Shown here: piece by piece, positions 1 to 7,037 of the stretch
How positions within the stretch are numbered: position 1 is the stretch's first letter
Layout of the letters: every line of letters starts with the position of its first letter
Virus record (IMG/VR): IMGVR_UViG_3300007960_000200
Coordinates: 1-23,216 of that record
Length of the DNA: 23,216 bases
Direction: 5' to 3' (one strand)
Origin: a virus
Program-made: the position numbers and the translations under genes
Notes under the pieces: generated by a model
Databases searched by the model: none
Told to the model about the DNA's origin: nothing
What the model saw: the letters and a program-made list of their open reading frames with translations, nothing else

Positions 1-110
1 AGATACACGGCACAGTTACACCAGAAGACATTGTTGCCATCGAGTACATCGACGGTACGGAACCTAGTCAATATGTAAAAGAGTGGATGAGGGCTAACCT
101 AAATGGTTAA
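1..110 (+). CDS. 3' end of a paralogue of the following ADP-ribosyltransferase-like protein (partial)
   Basis: The window opens inside a reading frame whose first full codon is at base 3 and which stops with TAA at 108-110. The 35 visible residues (beginning IHGTVTPEDI and ending MRANLNG) align with the C-terminus of the next gene, which reads IHDQVKPSDI at the same place. Shared features are the I-H pair, a V-x-P-x-D-I stretch and a closing W-x-R-x-N segment. The next gene starts at 103, inside this one, so the pair are coupled tandem paralogues. The catalytic part lies outside the window. Function is inferred only from the neighbour. Confidence 0.7.
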   Translation, partial: IHGTVTPEDIVAIEYIDGTEPSQYVKEWMRANLNG

Positions 111-963
111 AAGAAAATGTACAAAGGGCTATAGCTGTGGGGCTAGCTGTATTGCCACCAGTAAAGCTTGCAAAAAGGATTTTCCCTTAGGGGTTTCTAT
201 CTCCTTGGAAGAGAGAAGGGCATTAATCCCTGAAATAACCTACCCTCCCACTTTTAAGGATGGCTCCAAGAAGAGGGAAGCGCTTCTCGCAAGAGAAAGG
301 CAGGAACTGGTGGCTAAGTTTGGAGAAAGGGTTGTAAGGGCAGCGGAGGAGAGGGTAGAAAAAGTCCTAAGAGACGCTGAAGTGAGAGTTCAAGTCCCAG
401 ATGGAGCAACTCTAGAACAAATACTGAAGTCAAGGTTCAAAACCCAGTTTGAAACAAAAACCACCAGGGGTCTGTCTGGACTAGATAGAAGAACTGAAGT
501 GGAAGAAACGACATTGCAGATTGGGAGGGATGTACCTGCTGAGAATCGCCCAGTATATGGGGTTCTGGCATCTCCTACAGACCCAGTTACAACCTTGGGG
601 CAATACGGTTCTGTTCGTATCACCCTGAAGAACTCTGTCAAAGAGAGGACTTCTAATACACTAGATGACAGCTTCAGCCCTTCCGTTGGAATAGCTGCGA
701 ACACACCTCCCGCTGGGAGTTTTAACATTGCTAGCTATGTTACAGCTAAAGACCAGTTTGCTAAAGAGTATCTGTCCGAACTAGCCCGTGCCCGCAGTAC
801 AAGGGACATCACTTTGATGTTCAGTTCTGTATACTTAGAAGCTCAGATTCACGACCAGGTCAAACCGTCTGACATAGAGTCCATTACTCTCCCCTCTGCA
901 GAAGCCACTCCCTTCATCAGAGACTGGGCTAGAGAAAACAACGTCAAACTATCTGTAATCTAA
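103..963 (+). CDS. Cys-motif protein with ADP-ribosyltransferase-like (DUF3626-like) C-terminal domain
   Basis: A 286-residue protein. Residues 6-23 carry a four-cysteine motif (C-x3-G-x-SCG-x2-CI-x5-C) that may bind metal or act as a short attachment module. Residues 60-95 are charged and helical. The C-terminal half has RPVYGVL at 149-155, a YGSVRITLK strand at 168-176 and YLEAQIH at 244-250. From memory this order (R-P-x-YG, then E-A-Q-x-H) matches DUF3626 and phage-encoded ART-like domains, in which the Arg and Glu would be catalytic. The start overlaps the upstream paralogue by 8 bases. Position next to tail genes suggests a virion-associated or injected protein, but that is inference. 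The reading frame is certain, the ART call is moderate. Confidence 0.75.
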   Translation: MVKRKCTKGYSCGASCIATSKACKKDFPLGVSISLEERRALIPEITYPPTFKDGSKKREALLARERQELVAKFGERVVRAAEERVEKVLRDAEVRVQVPDGATLEQILKSRFKTQFETKTTRGLSGLDRRTEVEETTLQIGRDVPAENRPVYGVLASPTDPVTTLGQYGSVRITLKNSVKERTSNTLDDSFSPSVGIAANTPPAGSFNIASYVTAKDQFAKEYLSELARARSTRDITLMFSSVYLEAQIHDQVKPSDIESITLPSAEATPFIRDWARENNVKLSVI

Positions 964-977
964 AGGAATAACTTACT

Positions 978-1148
978 ATGAAAAGAATCGCTAAAGCAAT
1001 CTCTGGGAAAGACTACCTTGTAGTTGTTTCTGGAGAGGGTAATAACATGATGGTTTCCTCTGAATCCTACTTAAAGAAGAACCCTGGGCATAAAGGGACT
1101 AACATCGGTGCCTTCCTAGCCCATTGCCCATACTGGACGGATGTGTAG
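978..1148 (+). CDS. small protein of unknown function (56 aa)
   Basis: A 56-residue frame beginning MKRIAKAISG and ending AHCPYWTDV. An AAGGA-type ribosome site sits about 10 bases before the ATG, and the frame fills the gap between two Cys-motif genes exactly, ending two bases before the next ATG. It is basic at the N-terminus, with no signal peptide, membrane segment or motif I recognise. Placement and ribosome site support it. The function is unknown. Confidence 0.6.
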   Translation: MKRIAKAISGKDYLVVVSGEGNNMMVSSESYLKKNPGHKGTNIGAFLAHCPYWTDV

Positions 1149-1150
1149 AC

Positions 1151-1447
1151 ATGGCTCCCAAAAAGTGTAAGACTGGTAAATCCTGTGGTATGGGTTGTAT
1201 TTCCTCTACAAAAACTTGTAGAGTACAACTATCCCCCCAGGTAAGTGAAGCCCTAGAGGAACTCCCTTATCGCCAAGATTCCGGAGGAGATGCGAGGGTG
1301 AGAGTTTATCAGGAGTTAGGGTTTGGTGGGATGATTGAAAAGGACCAATGGGCTATAAAACTGGATGGTCTCCTTGTTCCAGTAACAGAAGAGTTCTACA
1401 GGAAGCATATAGAGAAGAAGAAGAAATGGGACTATAAGGGAATGTAA
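1151..1447 (+). CDS. short Cys-motif protein (98 aa)
   Basis: The start is taken at ATG 1151, three codons before the motif, rather than at an upstream ATG at 1124 that would overlap the previous gene. Residues 5-23 repeat the four-cysteine signature seen in the gene at 103 (C-x3-G-x-SCG-x2-CI-x5-C). The rest (about 75 residues, ending in a Lys-rich EKKKKWDYKGM) shares nothing visible with the ART-like domain. So the Cys motif is modular and appears here without the enzyme-like domain. Its role is unknown. Location points to the structural module. Confidence 0.7.
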   Translation: MAPKKCKTGKSCGMGCISSTKTCRVQLSPQVSEALEELPYRQDSGGDARVRVYQELGFGGMIEKDQWAIKLDGLLVPVTEEFYRKHIEKKKKWDYKGM

Positions 1448-1482
1448 CATTTACCTTTTATCCCTCTCACGGAGTTACCACA

Positions 1483-1839
1483 ATGACTTTTAATTCATCC
1501 GCAACACTCAGAGTCCAGGTAAAAGACGGTACAGGTACAGGGAGCCTAGTGTTCTCTAACAGCCCGGAAATAACCTTAGAAAATGGCACAGGGTTACCTT
1601 TAGAAACAGGTGTTGTAGGTAACCTTCCCCCCACCAACCTTGATTATGGAAGAGGGGCGAATGCCTCTACAGTGTGGCATGGGGATGGCAAATGGAGAAG
1701 TCCTGTAGGAACTCCTTTGCAAGGCTCCGTCCACTTTTTCCAAGAAGGGTCTGCCCCTTCAGGGGCAGGTTGGTCTCCTCTAGAACAGTTCAGCCTTCTG
1801 CTTCCGGAAGGATTCGTAGCATACCTTTATTCCCCATGA
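1483..1839 (+). CDS. small tail-fibre-like protein (118 aa)
   Basis: Rich in Gly, Thr, Ser and Asn, with short beta-strand-like stretches (GTGTGSLVF, SPEITLENGTG) and a segment TVWHGDGKWR that resembles the FLRRDGTWR segment of the next gene. This composition is typical of phage fibre shaft and adhesin segments. The ATG at 1483 has a GGAG about 9 bases upstream. It ends in an ATGA overlap with the tail-collar gene, so the two are translationally coupled. The short length suggests an accessory fibre protein or a chaperone-like partner. No receptor-binding fold can be assigned from sequence alone. Confidence 0.7.
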   Translation: MTFNSSATLRVQVKDGTGTGSLVFSNSPEITLENGTGLPLETGVVGNLPPTNLDYGRGANASTVWHGDGKWRSPVGTPLQGSVHFFQEGSAPSGAGWSPLEQFSLLLPEGFVAYLYSP

Positions 1840-2912
1840 CTTTACAAGACAGAGCTCTATTTACAGCAGAATTCACTTTAACCGAGAAGACCGACCCTGC
1901 AACCCCTCCCTTAGGGAGCTACACCGTCTTCCCACAAGTGGACGGTAACCTGTACATGAAGGATTCCTTTGGCAGAGTCTACCCTGTAGGTTCTCCCCCT
2001 GGCTCCCTGGCAGAGGTTAGAACCAACGGTTCAACCTTGACCCACCAGATTGCTGTGTGGGAGAACAACTCCACCGTCAAGGGTGAACCAGGGTTTACAT
2101 ACAACTCCTCTACCAAAGAGTTTTCCCTGCCCATAGATGGAAAGCTGGTGTTGGGGAACAACACCATTCTTTCTAGAACCAACAACTCCACCAGGTTGAG
2201 CAATATCAATTCCCTGGACAGTAATACAACTTTCGCCATCAAGACTGCCCTTAATCTACAGTTTACTGATGTAGGTGGCACTCTTTCAACAAACAGGCTC
2301 TCCGGTTACAGTGCAGGCTCGACCACCGAGTTTCTAAGAAGAGATGGGACTTGGAGGGTAGTGTCTGTCCCCAATATCCCTATAGGAATCATGCTTCCTT
2401 ATATAGGGTTCGCTTCCGAACCAGAGGGCTGGCTGTGGTGCGACGGCAGGGCAGTCAATGGCACCACATACTTAGAGTTGTACAGGGTGTTGGTAGGTAA
2501 TCCCAATGCCAGTGCCCCTGCTGCTTTCAACTTACCTGACATGAGGAATCGTTTCCCGTTAGGTGCCGGTTCTCTTTACGGGCTGGGTTCTGTCGGAGGT
2601 GAAGCCAATGTAACACTCAACGTCGACCAGATTCCCCCTCACTCCCACCCTACATCCCCACACTCCCATGGTGTGTCAGACCCAGGACACTCTCACACTT
2701 GGGTAGGGAGTGACGGCACTGCCTCCCCTAGCCGAACCGACTTTTCACCTGACGAGTTCGGAAAGAAGAACCAAACGGAGACTACTTCTACCTCCGGGAC
2801 AAATATTTCCATCAACTCTGAGGGTGTCTCTGTGGGTAACACAGGCGGTGGCCAAGCTCACAACAACATGCCCCCTTACCTAGCTCTGAACTTTATAATC
2901 AAAGCCGTATAA
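1836..2912 (+). CDS. tail fibre / tail-collar domain protein
   Basis: A 358-residue protein starting at the ATG that overlaps the stop of the previous gene (ATGA). Residues 1-180 are fibre-like: PPLGSYTVFPQ, then LYMKDSFGRVYPVG, then Asn/Thr-rich repeats ending FLRRDGTWR. Residues 181-245 form a Phage Tail Collar domain (PF07484 type): G-I-MLPYIG, EGWLWCDGRAVNGTTY, then FNLPDMRNRFPLGAG. After that comes a His-rich stretch (HSHPTSPHSHG, GHSH), likely metal-binding, and the usual closing NNMPPYLALNFIIKA. The family includes short tail fibres that bind host surfaces. An upstream in-frame extension to 1674 is rejected because it is a shadow of the previous gene. Confidence 0.9.
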   Translation: MTLQDRALFTAEFTLTEKTDPATPPLGSYTVFPQVDGNLYMKDSFGRVYPVGSPPGSLAEVRTNGSTLTHQIAVWENNSTVKGEPGFTYNSSTKEFSLPIDGKLVLGNNTILSRTNNSTRLSNINSLDSNTTFAIKTALNLQFTDVGGTLSTNRLSGYSAGSTTEFLRRDGTWRVVSVPNIPIGIMLPYIGFASEPEGWLWCDGRAVNGTTYLELYRVLVGNPNASAPAAFNLPDMRNRFPLGAGSLYGLGSVGGEANVTLNVDQIPPHSHPTSPHSHGVSDPGHSHTWVGSDGTASPSRTDFSPDEFGKKNQTETTSTSGTNISINSEGVSVGNTGGGQAHNNMPPYLALNFIIKAV

Positions 2913-2940
2913 TAAGTGTGAAGTCACCGCATTAAGCCCA

Positions 2941-3435
2941 ATGTACAAAGTTTCATTAAACGAGGGTATCCAACCCTTGACCGAGACAGAGATGTTCTAT
3001 TCTCCCCTCATGCGTTATAGTCTGCTGGTGTACTATCCCCACGACTTCAGCCATGTCTGCCCTGTGGAAATGCTGGAACTCGACCCCTTAGTCCCCAAGT
3101 TCGAGGAGCTGGGATGCACTGTGTGGGCAATCAGCTCCGACTCTCCGTTCTGCCACAAAGCGTGGTTATCCGCTCCTACGGAATTCCGTGGCTTAGGCGG
3201 TCTTTGCACCAACCTCACCTTAGTTTCCCAACCCGACCCTGTCGAGGAACGAGAGGTGTTGATTTGGGACGGCTCCCGCGACGAGTTTGTGTATTCCCAA
3301 AAGACCCCGGACAATATCGCCCGTAACTTTGATGAAGCCCTGAGGGTGATGACTCAAATCCAGGAATTGGAGTTAAAGCCCAATCACTATTGCACCAAGA
3401 GCCTGGATGTCCCTGCCTTTGAAAGTTTAGGTTGA
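2941..3435 (+). CDS. peroxiredoxin (AhpC/TSA family)
   Basis: A 164-residue thioredoxin-fold peroxidase. Residues 31-43 read YYPHDFSHVCPVE, matching the P-x3-[ST]-x2-C active site with peroxidatic Cys40, Pro33 and Ser37. Then EELGCTVWAISSDSPFCHKAW matches the typical G-x-S-x-DS-x2-H-x-AW stretch. Other cysteines (59, 72, and one near 149 in NHYCTKS) could act in resolution, but the standard VCP resolving site is not evident. Known role: reduces hydrogen peroxide and organic peroxides in the cytosol using thioredoxin-like donors. In a phage it would be an auxiliary metabolic gene guarding against oxidative stress during infection (inference). No strong ribosome site precedes the ATG. Confidence 0.88.
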   Translation: MYKVSLNEGIQPLTETEMFYSPLMRYSLLVYYPHDFSHVCPVEMLELDPLVPKFEELGCTVWAISSDSPFCHKAWLSAPTEFRGLGGLCTNLTLVSQPDPVEEREVLIWDGSRDEFVYSQKTPDNIARNFDEALRVMTQIQELELKPNHYCTKSLDVPAFESLG

Positions 3436-3439
3436 CCCC

Positions 3440-3468
3440 TTGTCATTTCCCCTTGGATGAGCTATAAT
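3440..3468 (+). promoter_or_regulatory. phage promoter, TTGTCA-N17-TATAAT
   Basis: The -35 TTGTCA is at 3440-3445 and the -10 TATAAT at 3463-3468, 17 bases apart, in the 59-base gap before the HxGH nucleotidyltransferase. A TATAG block follows the -10 and the leader ends in AAGGAG. It is a member of the promoter family repeated nine times in the window. Confidence 0.8.
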
Positions 3469-3494
3469 GAGTATAGTTCACTAAGGAGTTCCCC

Positions 3495-3947
3495 GTGTTT
3501 AAGAGAGCAGTTACCTTCGGCAGGTTCAACGTACCCCACCTAGGGCATCTAGCTCTCTTTAACACCCTGCTAGTAATGGGTCAAGAGGTCGTTGTGATGG
3601 TTTCCGAGGGTAAGGGTAACCTGCCCATTGAAGTGAGGTTACACTTGTTGCGCAAGCTCTGCCCTGACCCTAGGGTTCAGTTTTTGCCCTGTAAAACTCC
3701 CTTCAGGAACAGTTTTATAGACGAAGAGACCGTGGTTTGCCTGGGTCAAGACCAAGAGAACCTAGGTCGAGCCTTAAGGAAGTTCTTCAAATGCGACACT
3801 TTTCTCTTGAGGAGGGAAGAATCTGACCCTAGCAGCAGTCGCTGCCGATTGGCTATAGCCAATCAGGACTGGTCGGAACTTGTGACCTTAATCCCACCTT
3901 CATTAATTGAGGATACCCTGTGTCTAACTGGAAAACACGGTTCATGA
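3495..3947 (+). CDS. HxGH nucleotidyltransferase, NMN adenylyltransferase-like
   Basis: A 150-residue protein with a GTG start placed 6 bases after AAGGAG. The N-terminus reads TFGRFNVPHLGHLALF with the HxGH nucleotide-binding motif at 15-18, after a GRF as in NadM/NadR-type adenylyltransferases. Near the C-terminus, SSSRCRLAIANQDW (113-126) corresponds to the S-x-[TS]-x2-R motif that contacts ATP phosphates. The family joins NMN or a similar substrate to AMP. If it makes NAD, it could refill NAD pools during infection, including pools drained by host NAD-consuming defences. No NAMPT-like partner is visible here. It could also be a pantetheine- or glycerol-phosphate-type transferase; the GRF-x3-HLGH form favours NMNAT. 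Confidence 0.78.
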   Translation: MFKRAVTFGRFNVPHLGHLALFNTLLVMGQEVVVMVSEGKGNLPIEVRLHLLRKLCPDPRVQFLPCKTPFRNSFIDEETVVCLGQDQENLGRALRKFFKCDTFLLRREESDPSSSRCRLAIANQDWSELVTLIPPSLIEDTLCLTGKHGS

Positions 3948-4147
3948 AGCTAGTATTAGAGGGGCAACCAAATCTGGCTGCCAGCATTATGCAGGAGCAC
4001 CTGCCTAGCGACGCAGACAAGATAGATGGTATTTGCGCCTTGTCTCATGTTGCCATAAACAATATGGAGGATGAGGCTCTAGTCGATGGGCTTGCAAAAG
4101 TTACAAAAATCCTGGAGGAAAGCTTAAATGATAACCGCATGTACTGA
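3920..4147 (+). CDS. small protein of unknown function (75 aa)
   Basis: A 75-residue frame beginning at GTG 3920, with GAGG about 7 bases upstream, overlapping the nucleotidyltransferase gene by 28 bases. It is predicted mostly helical (MKLVLEGQPNLAASIMQEHL, ALVDGLAKVTKILEESL), with no signal, membrane or metal motif. It is close upstream of the exonuclease gene. The overlap and ribosome site support translation. I do not recognise a family. Confidence 0.6.
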   Translation: MSNWKTRFMKLVLEGQPNLAASIMQEHLPSDADKIDGICALSHVAINNMEDEALVDGLAKVTKILEESLNDNRMY

Positions 4148-4170
4148 AATCTACAGAGGGAGTGGTAGAT

Positions 4171-5013
4171 TTGTCTAATTACATCCTGGTTGACTTCTAT
4201 GCGGTGTTCCATCGCAGCAGGAATGCCCTACACAGGGCTGGCAAGGACTTTAGAAGTCCCACAGGAATACCCACAACTGGAATCTTCTCCACAATCCGGA
4301 GCATAACTTCCTTTGCTAAAAAACACCCAGGGGAAGTCATTATTTGCGCTGATTCCGGTGTTAGTAAGAGAAAGGGAGAGGAGGGTTCATATAAGGGCAA
4401 CAGAGAAAAGAAGGAAGAGTCCTTCTACCTGGAAGCCAAAGAAACGTTGAACCTGCTCCGCCACCTTTACAGCATAGTTTCGGTGGAAGGATTTGAAGCA
4501 GACGACATCATCTCTGGGCTCCTAGATTGTGCCCCCGAAGGGTCTGTCTTTACCATCCTAACCTGTGACAAAGACTTGTTGCAGCACTGCTCCCCCACAG
4601 TCACTGTAGAGCTATTCAACTCTAGCAGGAAGTGGAAGACCTACACCCCTAATGAGGTGATGGAAGAGTATGGCATCAGCCACCCTTGGCACCTAGCTTT
4701 GTTGAAAGCCTTGTCGGGGGATAGTTCTGATAACATCAAAGGTCTTGCCAGGGTCGGGGGTAAAACTGCTGCCAAGGAAATCTACGAAGCAGTCCAGCCA
4801 GATGGAGCAGTGAACTTCACCGCTCTCCAAAGGTTCGCAGAAGGCAGGGAGGAAGGTGGTGGTGAAAGGTTCCGAAGGAACCTTTCCTTGGTGCTACCCT
4901 TAGACCCAGACTTGTCTTTCCCACACCCACCTAAGAGGGACTTAGGAGCCTTAACTTCGAGGTTAGAATTTTTAGGCATAGACCCTTGCCATTTAGGGCA
5001 AGGAGTGTTATAA
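4171..5013 (+). CDS. 5'-3' exonuclease (FEN / Pol I N-terminal domain family)
   Basis: About 280 residues. It opens with NYILVDFYAVFHRSRNAL (first metal-binding Asp), then ICADSG and KGNREKK, which match the D-x2 and arch regions. FEADDIISGLL has the acidic EADD metal site and TCDKDLLQ the third acidic cluster. SGDSSDNIKGLARVGGKTAAK is the helix-two-turn-helix DNA-binding motif. Known role: removes 5' flaps and RNA primers during lagging-strand synthesis; here it would serve the split gamma-like polymerase, which has no such domain. I prefer the TTG at 4171, 8 bases after GGGAG, over the GTG at 4162, which lies one base from the ribosome site. Both are in frame. Confidence 0.88.
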   Translation: MSNYILVDFYAVFHRSRNALHRAGKDFRSPTGIPTTGIFSTIRSITSFAKKHPGEVIICADSGVSKRKGEEGSYKGNREKKEESFYLEAKETLNLLRHLYSIVSVEGFEADDIISGLLDCAPEGSVFTILTCDKDLLQHCSPTVTVELFNSSRKWKTYTPNEVMEEYGISHPWHLALLKALSGDSSDNIKGLARVGGKTAAKEIYEAVQPDGAVNFTALQRFAEGREEGGGERFRRNLSLVLPLDPDLSFPHPPKRDLGALTSRLEFLGIDPCHLGQGVL

Positions 5014-5014
5014 T
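4986..5014 (+). promoter_or_regulatory. phage promoter, TTGCCA-N17-TATAAT
   Basis: The -35 TTGCCA (4986-4991) and -10 TATAAT (5009-5014) are 17 bases apart, with TG one base before the -10 (extended -10). It overlaps the last codons and stop of the exonuclease gene and sits 28 bases before the ATG of the next gene. It has one -35 difference from the other family members and lacks their downstream TATA block. Confidence 0.65.
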
Positions 5015-5042
5015 TGCTGTAACAGTTCAGCCACCTTGCCTA

Positions 5043-5399
5043 ATGGAAAGACCTAAGATTCACACAAGAAACCTAACAGCTAAAGAACTCCTAGCTTACA
5101 CAGTGGGGGGCTTGCCAGCCAACCCTTCCCGATATGTGGAAAGCCTGATAGTCAGGGTGCCCTTTCCTTCCCTGTACATCCACAACGGGGTCATCCTGAA
5201 CGACCGCTCCTTCGCCCCCATCAAAGCATTTATGCTTGGGATATTCCCTCTAAGTGGAATGGAGTTCCTCCTTGACCTAGAGGGCAAAGACTGGTATAAC
5301 CTCCCTAGAAACTGGAAGAGGCTAGTGGAAGAAAGCGTCTTTACTTGCCACGATGTATGGGAAGAGGTTATTATGGAGAGAATCTATGAAATGCTCTAA
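5043..5399 (+). CDS. protein of unknown function (118 aa)
   Basis: Begins MERPKIHTRNLTAKELLAY at ATG 5043. The frame extends upstream to an in-frame start at 4986, but that would begin inside the promoter, so 5043 is chosen. No good ribosome site precedes it. The N-terminal segment TAKELLAYTVGGLPANPSRYVESL looks helical. The middle (VRVPFPSLYIHNGVILND) looks like strands. There are two Trp-rich stretches near the end. No domain recognised. It ends inside the start region of the next gene, so it belongs to a coupled run of small genes. Confidence 0.65.
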   Translation: MERPKIHTRNLTAKELLAYTVGGLPANPSRYVESLIVRVPFPSLYIHNGVILNDRSFAPIKAFMLGIFPLSGMEFLLDLEGKDWYNLPRNWKRLVEESVFTCHDVWEEVIMERIYEML

Positions 5400-5625
5400 G
5401 TGCGGTTCGCTGCTTAGTATGTTCAACAAGCTGTTAATGGTTGACCAGGTTATCCTGGATAGCAAGGGGAGCCGAACCCTTCATAATGGGCTACAGGTCT
5501 TTCTGCAACCGTCCGCTCCGGGGCAGAACCTTAGTGCAGGAGACCTTTGGTTCCATGAAGGGTCTTATTACGAGTGGAACGGGAAGTGGGTGTGTATATG
5601 GAGTCCTACGACGAACCTTGCTTAA
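5386..5625 (+). CDS. small protein with CxxC and fibre-like tail (79 aa)
   Basis: The ATG at 5386 lies inside the upstream gene with GAGAG just before it. Residues 3-6 are CSKC, a possible half zinc ribbon, followed by GSLLSMFNKLLMVDQVIL. The second half (QPSAPGQNLSAGDLWFHEGS then YYEWNGKWV) resembles the P-x-GDLW-x2-x-YxWNGxW segments seen in phage virion proteins. Whether it is structural cannot be decided. It overlaps the next gene by 28 bases. Confidence 0.55.
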   Translation: MKCSKCGSLLSMFNKLLMVDQVILDSKGSRTLHNGLQVFLQPSAPGQNLSAGDLWFHEGSYYEWNGKWVCIWSPTTNLA

Positions 5626-5858
5626 TTATTAACGAAGGGGTCTTACAACTGCTAGTGGGGGACAACACTTGGCTCAGTGTCAGGGTGTCAGAAATTAGGC
5701 TTGGGCAGATAAGGGCAGGAAGTGTAGACCTACATGATGCCTTTGCAAAGGCAGAGAGTGGTTTCTGTACCCTACAGAAAGAAGGTGAAGCTGCATTAAA
5801 CATCCCTTGCTCCATGTTGGGAGAAAGAATACTACCCACACCAGGTGTTACTCTCTAG
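5598..5858 (+). CDS. protein of unknown function (86 aa)
   Basis: I take ATG 5598 (MESYDEPCLIINEG) as the start; in-frame GTG codons at 5574, 5586 and 5592 are alternatives. The frame is alternating hydrophobic and polar (GVLQLLVGDNTWLSVRVSEI), then helical (VDLHDAFAKAESGFCTLQ). Two lines support it: overlap with the previous gene and termination just before the next promoter. No family recognised. Confidence 0.55.
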   Translation: MESYDEPCLIINEGVLQLLVGDNTWLSVRVSEIRLGQIRAGSVDLHDAFAKAESGFCTLQKEGEAALNIPCSMLGERILPTPGVTL

Positions 5859-5896
5859 TCTGGGAGCAGTTGCACGGCATGCAGCACACCAGGTAC

Positions 5897-5925
5897 TTTA
5901 CTTTTTCAGAAAAGTATGTTATAAT
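5897..5925 (+). promoter_or_regulatory. phage promoter, TTTACT-N17-TATAAT
   Basis: TATAAT at 5920-5925 is preceded by TG one base upstream (extended -10). The weaker -35 TTTACT is at 5897-5902, again 17 bases away. It lies in the 95-base gap before the gene at 5954, whose leader carries AAGGAGA. It is the most divergent family member at -35. Confidence 0.65.
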
Positions 5926-5953
5926 GAGTTCAGTTAAGGTTAAGGAGAGACCT

Positions 5954-6163
5954 ATGAGCCGCACTTTCAAAGACCCCGTCCCTGGTGAAAATTTCCGTAC
6001 CAGGGTTCGCACCTTCCAGTATCGTAAAGCTTGTCATAACTTTGTAGAACAAGTTTTAGAGGAAGGGTTAACTTCCCCTCGTCCCCGTGACCTGAAACTG
6101 CGTAATGCCCCCACCAGCCATGACGACCTGCACTTCAGCCACAGCGCAAAATACCATGGTTAA
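5954..6163 (+). CDS. small basic protein of unknown function (69 aa)
   Basis: Starts MSRTFKDPVPGENFRTRVRT after a strong AAGGAGAGA ribosome site. A longer in-frame reading from 5807 would run through the promoter and is rejected. The protein is Arg/Lys/His-rich (RTRVRTFQYRKACHNF) and could bind nucleic acid, but it has no recognisable motif. It ends in an 8-base overlap with the next small gene. Confidence 0.65.
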   Translation: MSRTFKDPVPGENFRTRVRTFQYRKACHNFVEQVLEEGLTSPRPRDLKLRNAPTSHDDLHFSHSAKYHG

Positions 6164-6311
6164 AGTTTTCACCCGTTCTGCCGGATGGGTAGAATGGAAA
6201 GGTAAGGGAGTTGTTTTAGACAATGGTGACTTGGCTGTTGTCTCCGACTCCGAAGAGTTAGTAGCGTTAATCTTGAAGCAAGATATCTTAGGAGAATGGT
6301 ATGAAGATTAA
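6156..6311 (+). CDS. small protein of unknown function (51 aa)
   Basis: A 51-residue frame, MVKVFTRSAGWVEWKGKGVV onwards, that looks like a small all-beta unit (VFTRSAGWVEWKGKGVVLDNGDLAVVSD). It starts inside the stop region of the upstream gene and overlaps the kinase gene by 11 bases. No clear ribosome site, so translation is probably coupled. An in-frame ATG at 6105 is possible but would overlap more. Confidence 0.5.
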   Translation: MVKVFTRSAGWVEWKGKGVVLDNGDLAVVSDSEELVALILKQDILGEWYED

Positions 6312-6849
6312 AGGGTTGATTGGTGTACCTGGTTCCGGAAAGAGCACTGTTATGAAAGACAAGCTTTCTGTTATGGGTGGGGCGTATGAACTTCGTTCGT
6401 GGAAGCACCCTCAAGAAGACCCTGAGGAGAAGCCACAACCGATAACAGCGTGGCTCTACCCATCGTTTCGTACATTGGTTTTCGGTCATTATGCCCCTGG
6501 TGTAGAGTTTCCTGGCACAGACACACTCTCTAAGAGTTGTGGTTCTTCTGTCCGACAGTTCCTTCTGGACGTCCTTGAACACAGTCCAGTTGATATCGGT
6601 GGCATCCTTGTGACCAAGGAATGGTCGTTCCTTTGGGAAGGGGAACGGTTCATGAACCGCCCCATGTTCGACTTCTTCCGAGATATAAAGTACAAAGGTG
6701 CGGAGGTGGTGGTGGACTTACTAGAGGTCTCACCAGAGACCTTGGCTCGCAATCGGGCTGAGAGGGTACAAGACCCCACCTGGCTGAGGGGTATGGAAAC
6801 TAGAGTCCGCAACATAGTTGCATGTTATCCAGACCTGCTTGGGCAATGA
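6301..6849 (+). CDS. P-loop NTPase, possible nucleotide or nucleic-acid kinase
   Basis: A 182-residue protein with Walker A GVPGSGKST at residues 8-16 directly at the N-terminus, as in small phage kinases. IGGILVTKEWSFLW and KGAEVVVDLLEVSPETLARNRAERV follow, the latter resembling the lid and Arg-rich region of nucleotide or polynucleotide kinases. AGGAGA lies 6 bases before the ATG. It is not close in sequence to the kinase pair at 21679 and 22216. Substrate is unknown; a deoxynucleotide or 5'-end kinase is plausible. It ends in an ATGA overlap with the next gene. Confidence 0.7.
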   Translation: MKIKGLIGVPGSGKSTVMKDKLSVMGGAYELRSWKHPQEDPEEKPQPITAWLYPSFRTLVFGHYAPGVEFPGTDTLSKSCGSSVRQFLLDVLEHSPVDIGGILVTKEWSFLWEGERFMNRPMFDFFRDIKYKGAEVVVDLLEVSPETLARNRAERVQDPTWLRGMETRVRNIVACYPDLLGQ

Positions 6850-7037
6850 AAGAAGTTGAATCAAAGTTAGAGAATGTGTTTGGCTCCATAGACAAGTTTG
6901 AATGGGAGCCAACACCAGAAGGAAGATTTGTAAAAGTGACCTTAAAGGTCAGGGGAGTAACCTTGACCCAGTACTGGTGCAAAGACCAACCCCAGACCCG
7001 TGTACTAATTGATAAGATGGTGGACTATCTCCTATGA
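6846..7037 (+). CDS. small protein of unknown function (63 aa)
   Basis: A 63-residue frame lying between two ATGA overlaps, with the kinase before and the topoisomerase after, which strongly supports translation. The sequence alternates charge with beta-like segments (GRFVKVTLKVRGVTLTQYW). No domain recognised. The position suggests it is made with the topoisomerase subunit. Confidence 0.65.
   Translation: MKEVESKLENVFGSIDKFEWEPTPEGRFVKVTLKVRGVTLTQYWCKDQPQTRVLIDKMVDYLL

Noticed and set aside
1674-1835. N-terminal extension of the tail-collar protein
   Set aside because: It lies fully within the previous gene in another frame and reads as low-quality sequence; ATG 1836 gives a normal ATGA coupling.
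2894-2913. TATAAT at 2894 and 2908 as promoters for the peroxiredoxin gene
   Set aside because: Neither has a recognisable -35 at 16-18 bases, unlike the nine accepted promoters.
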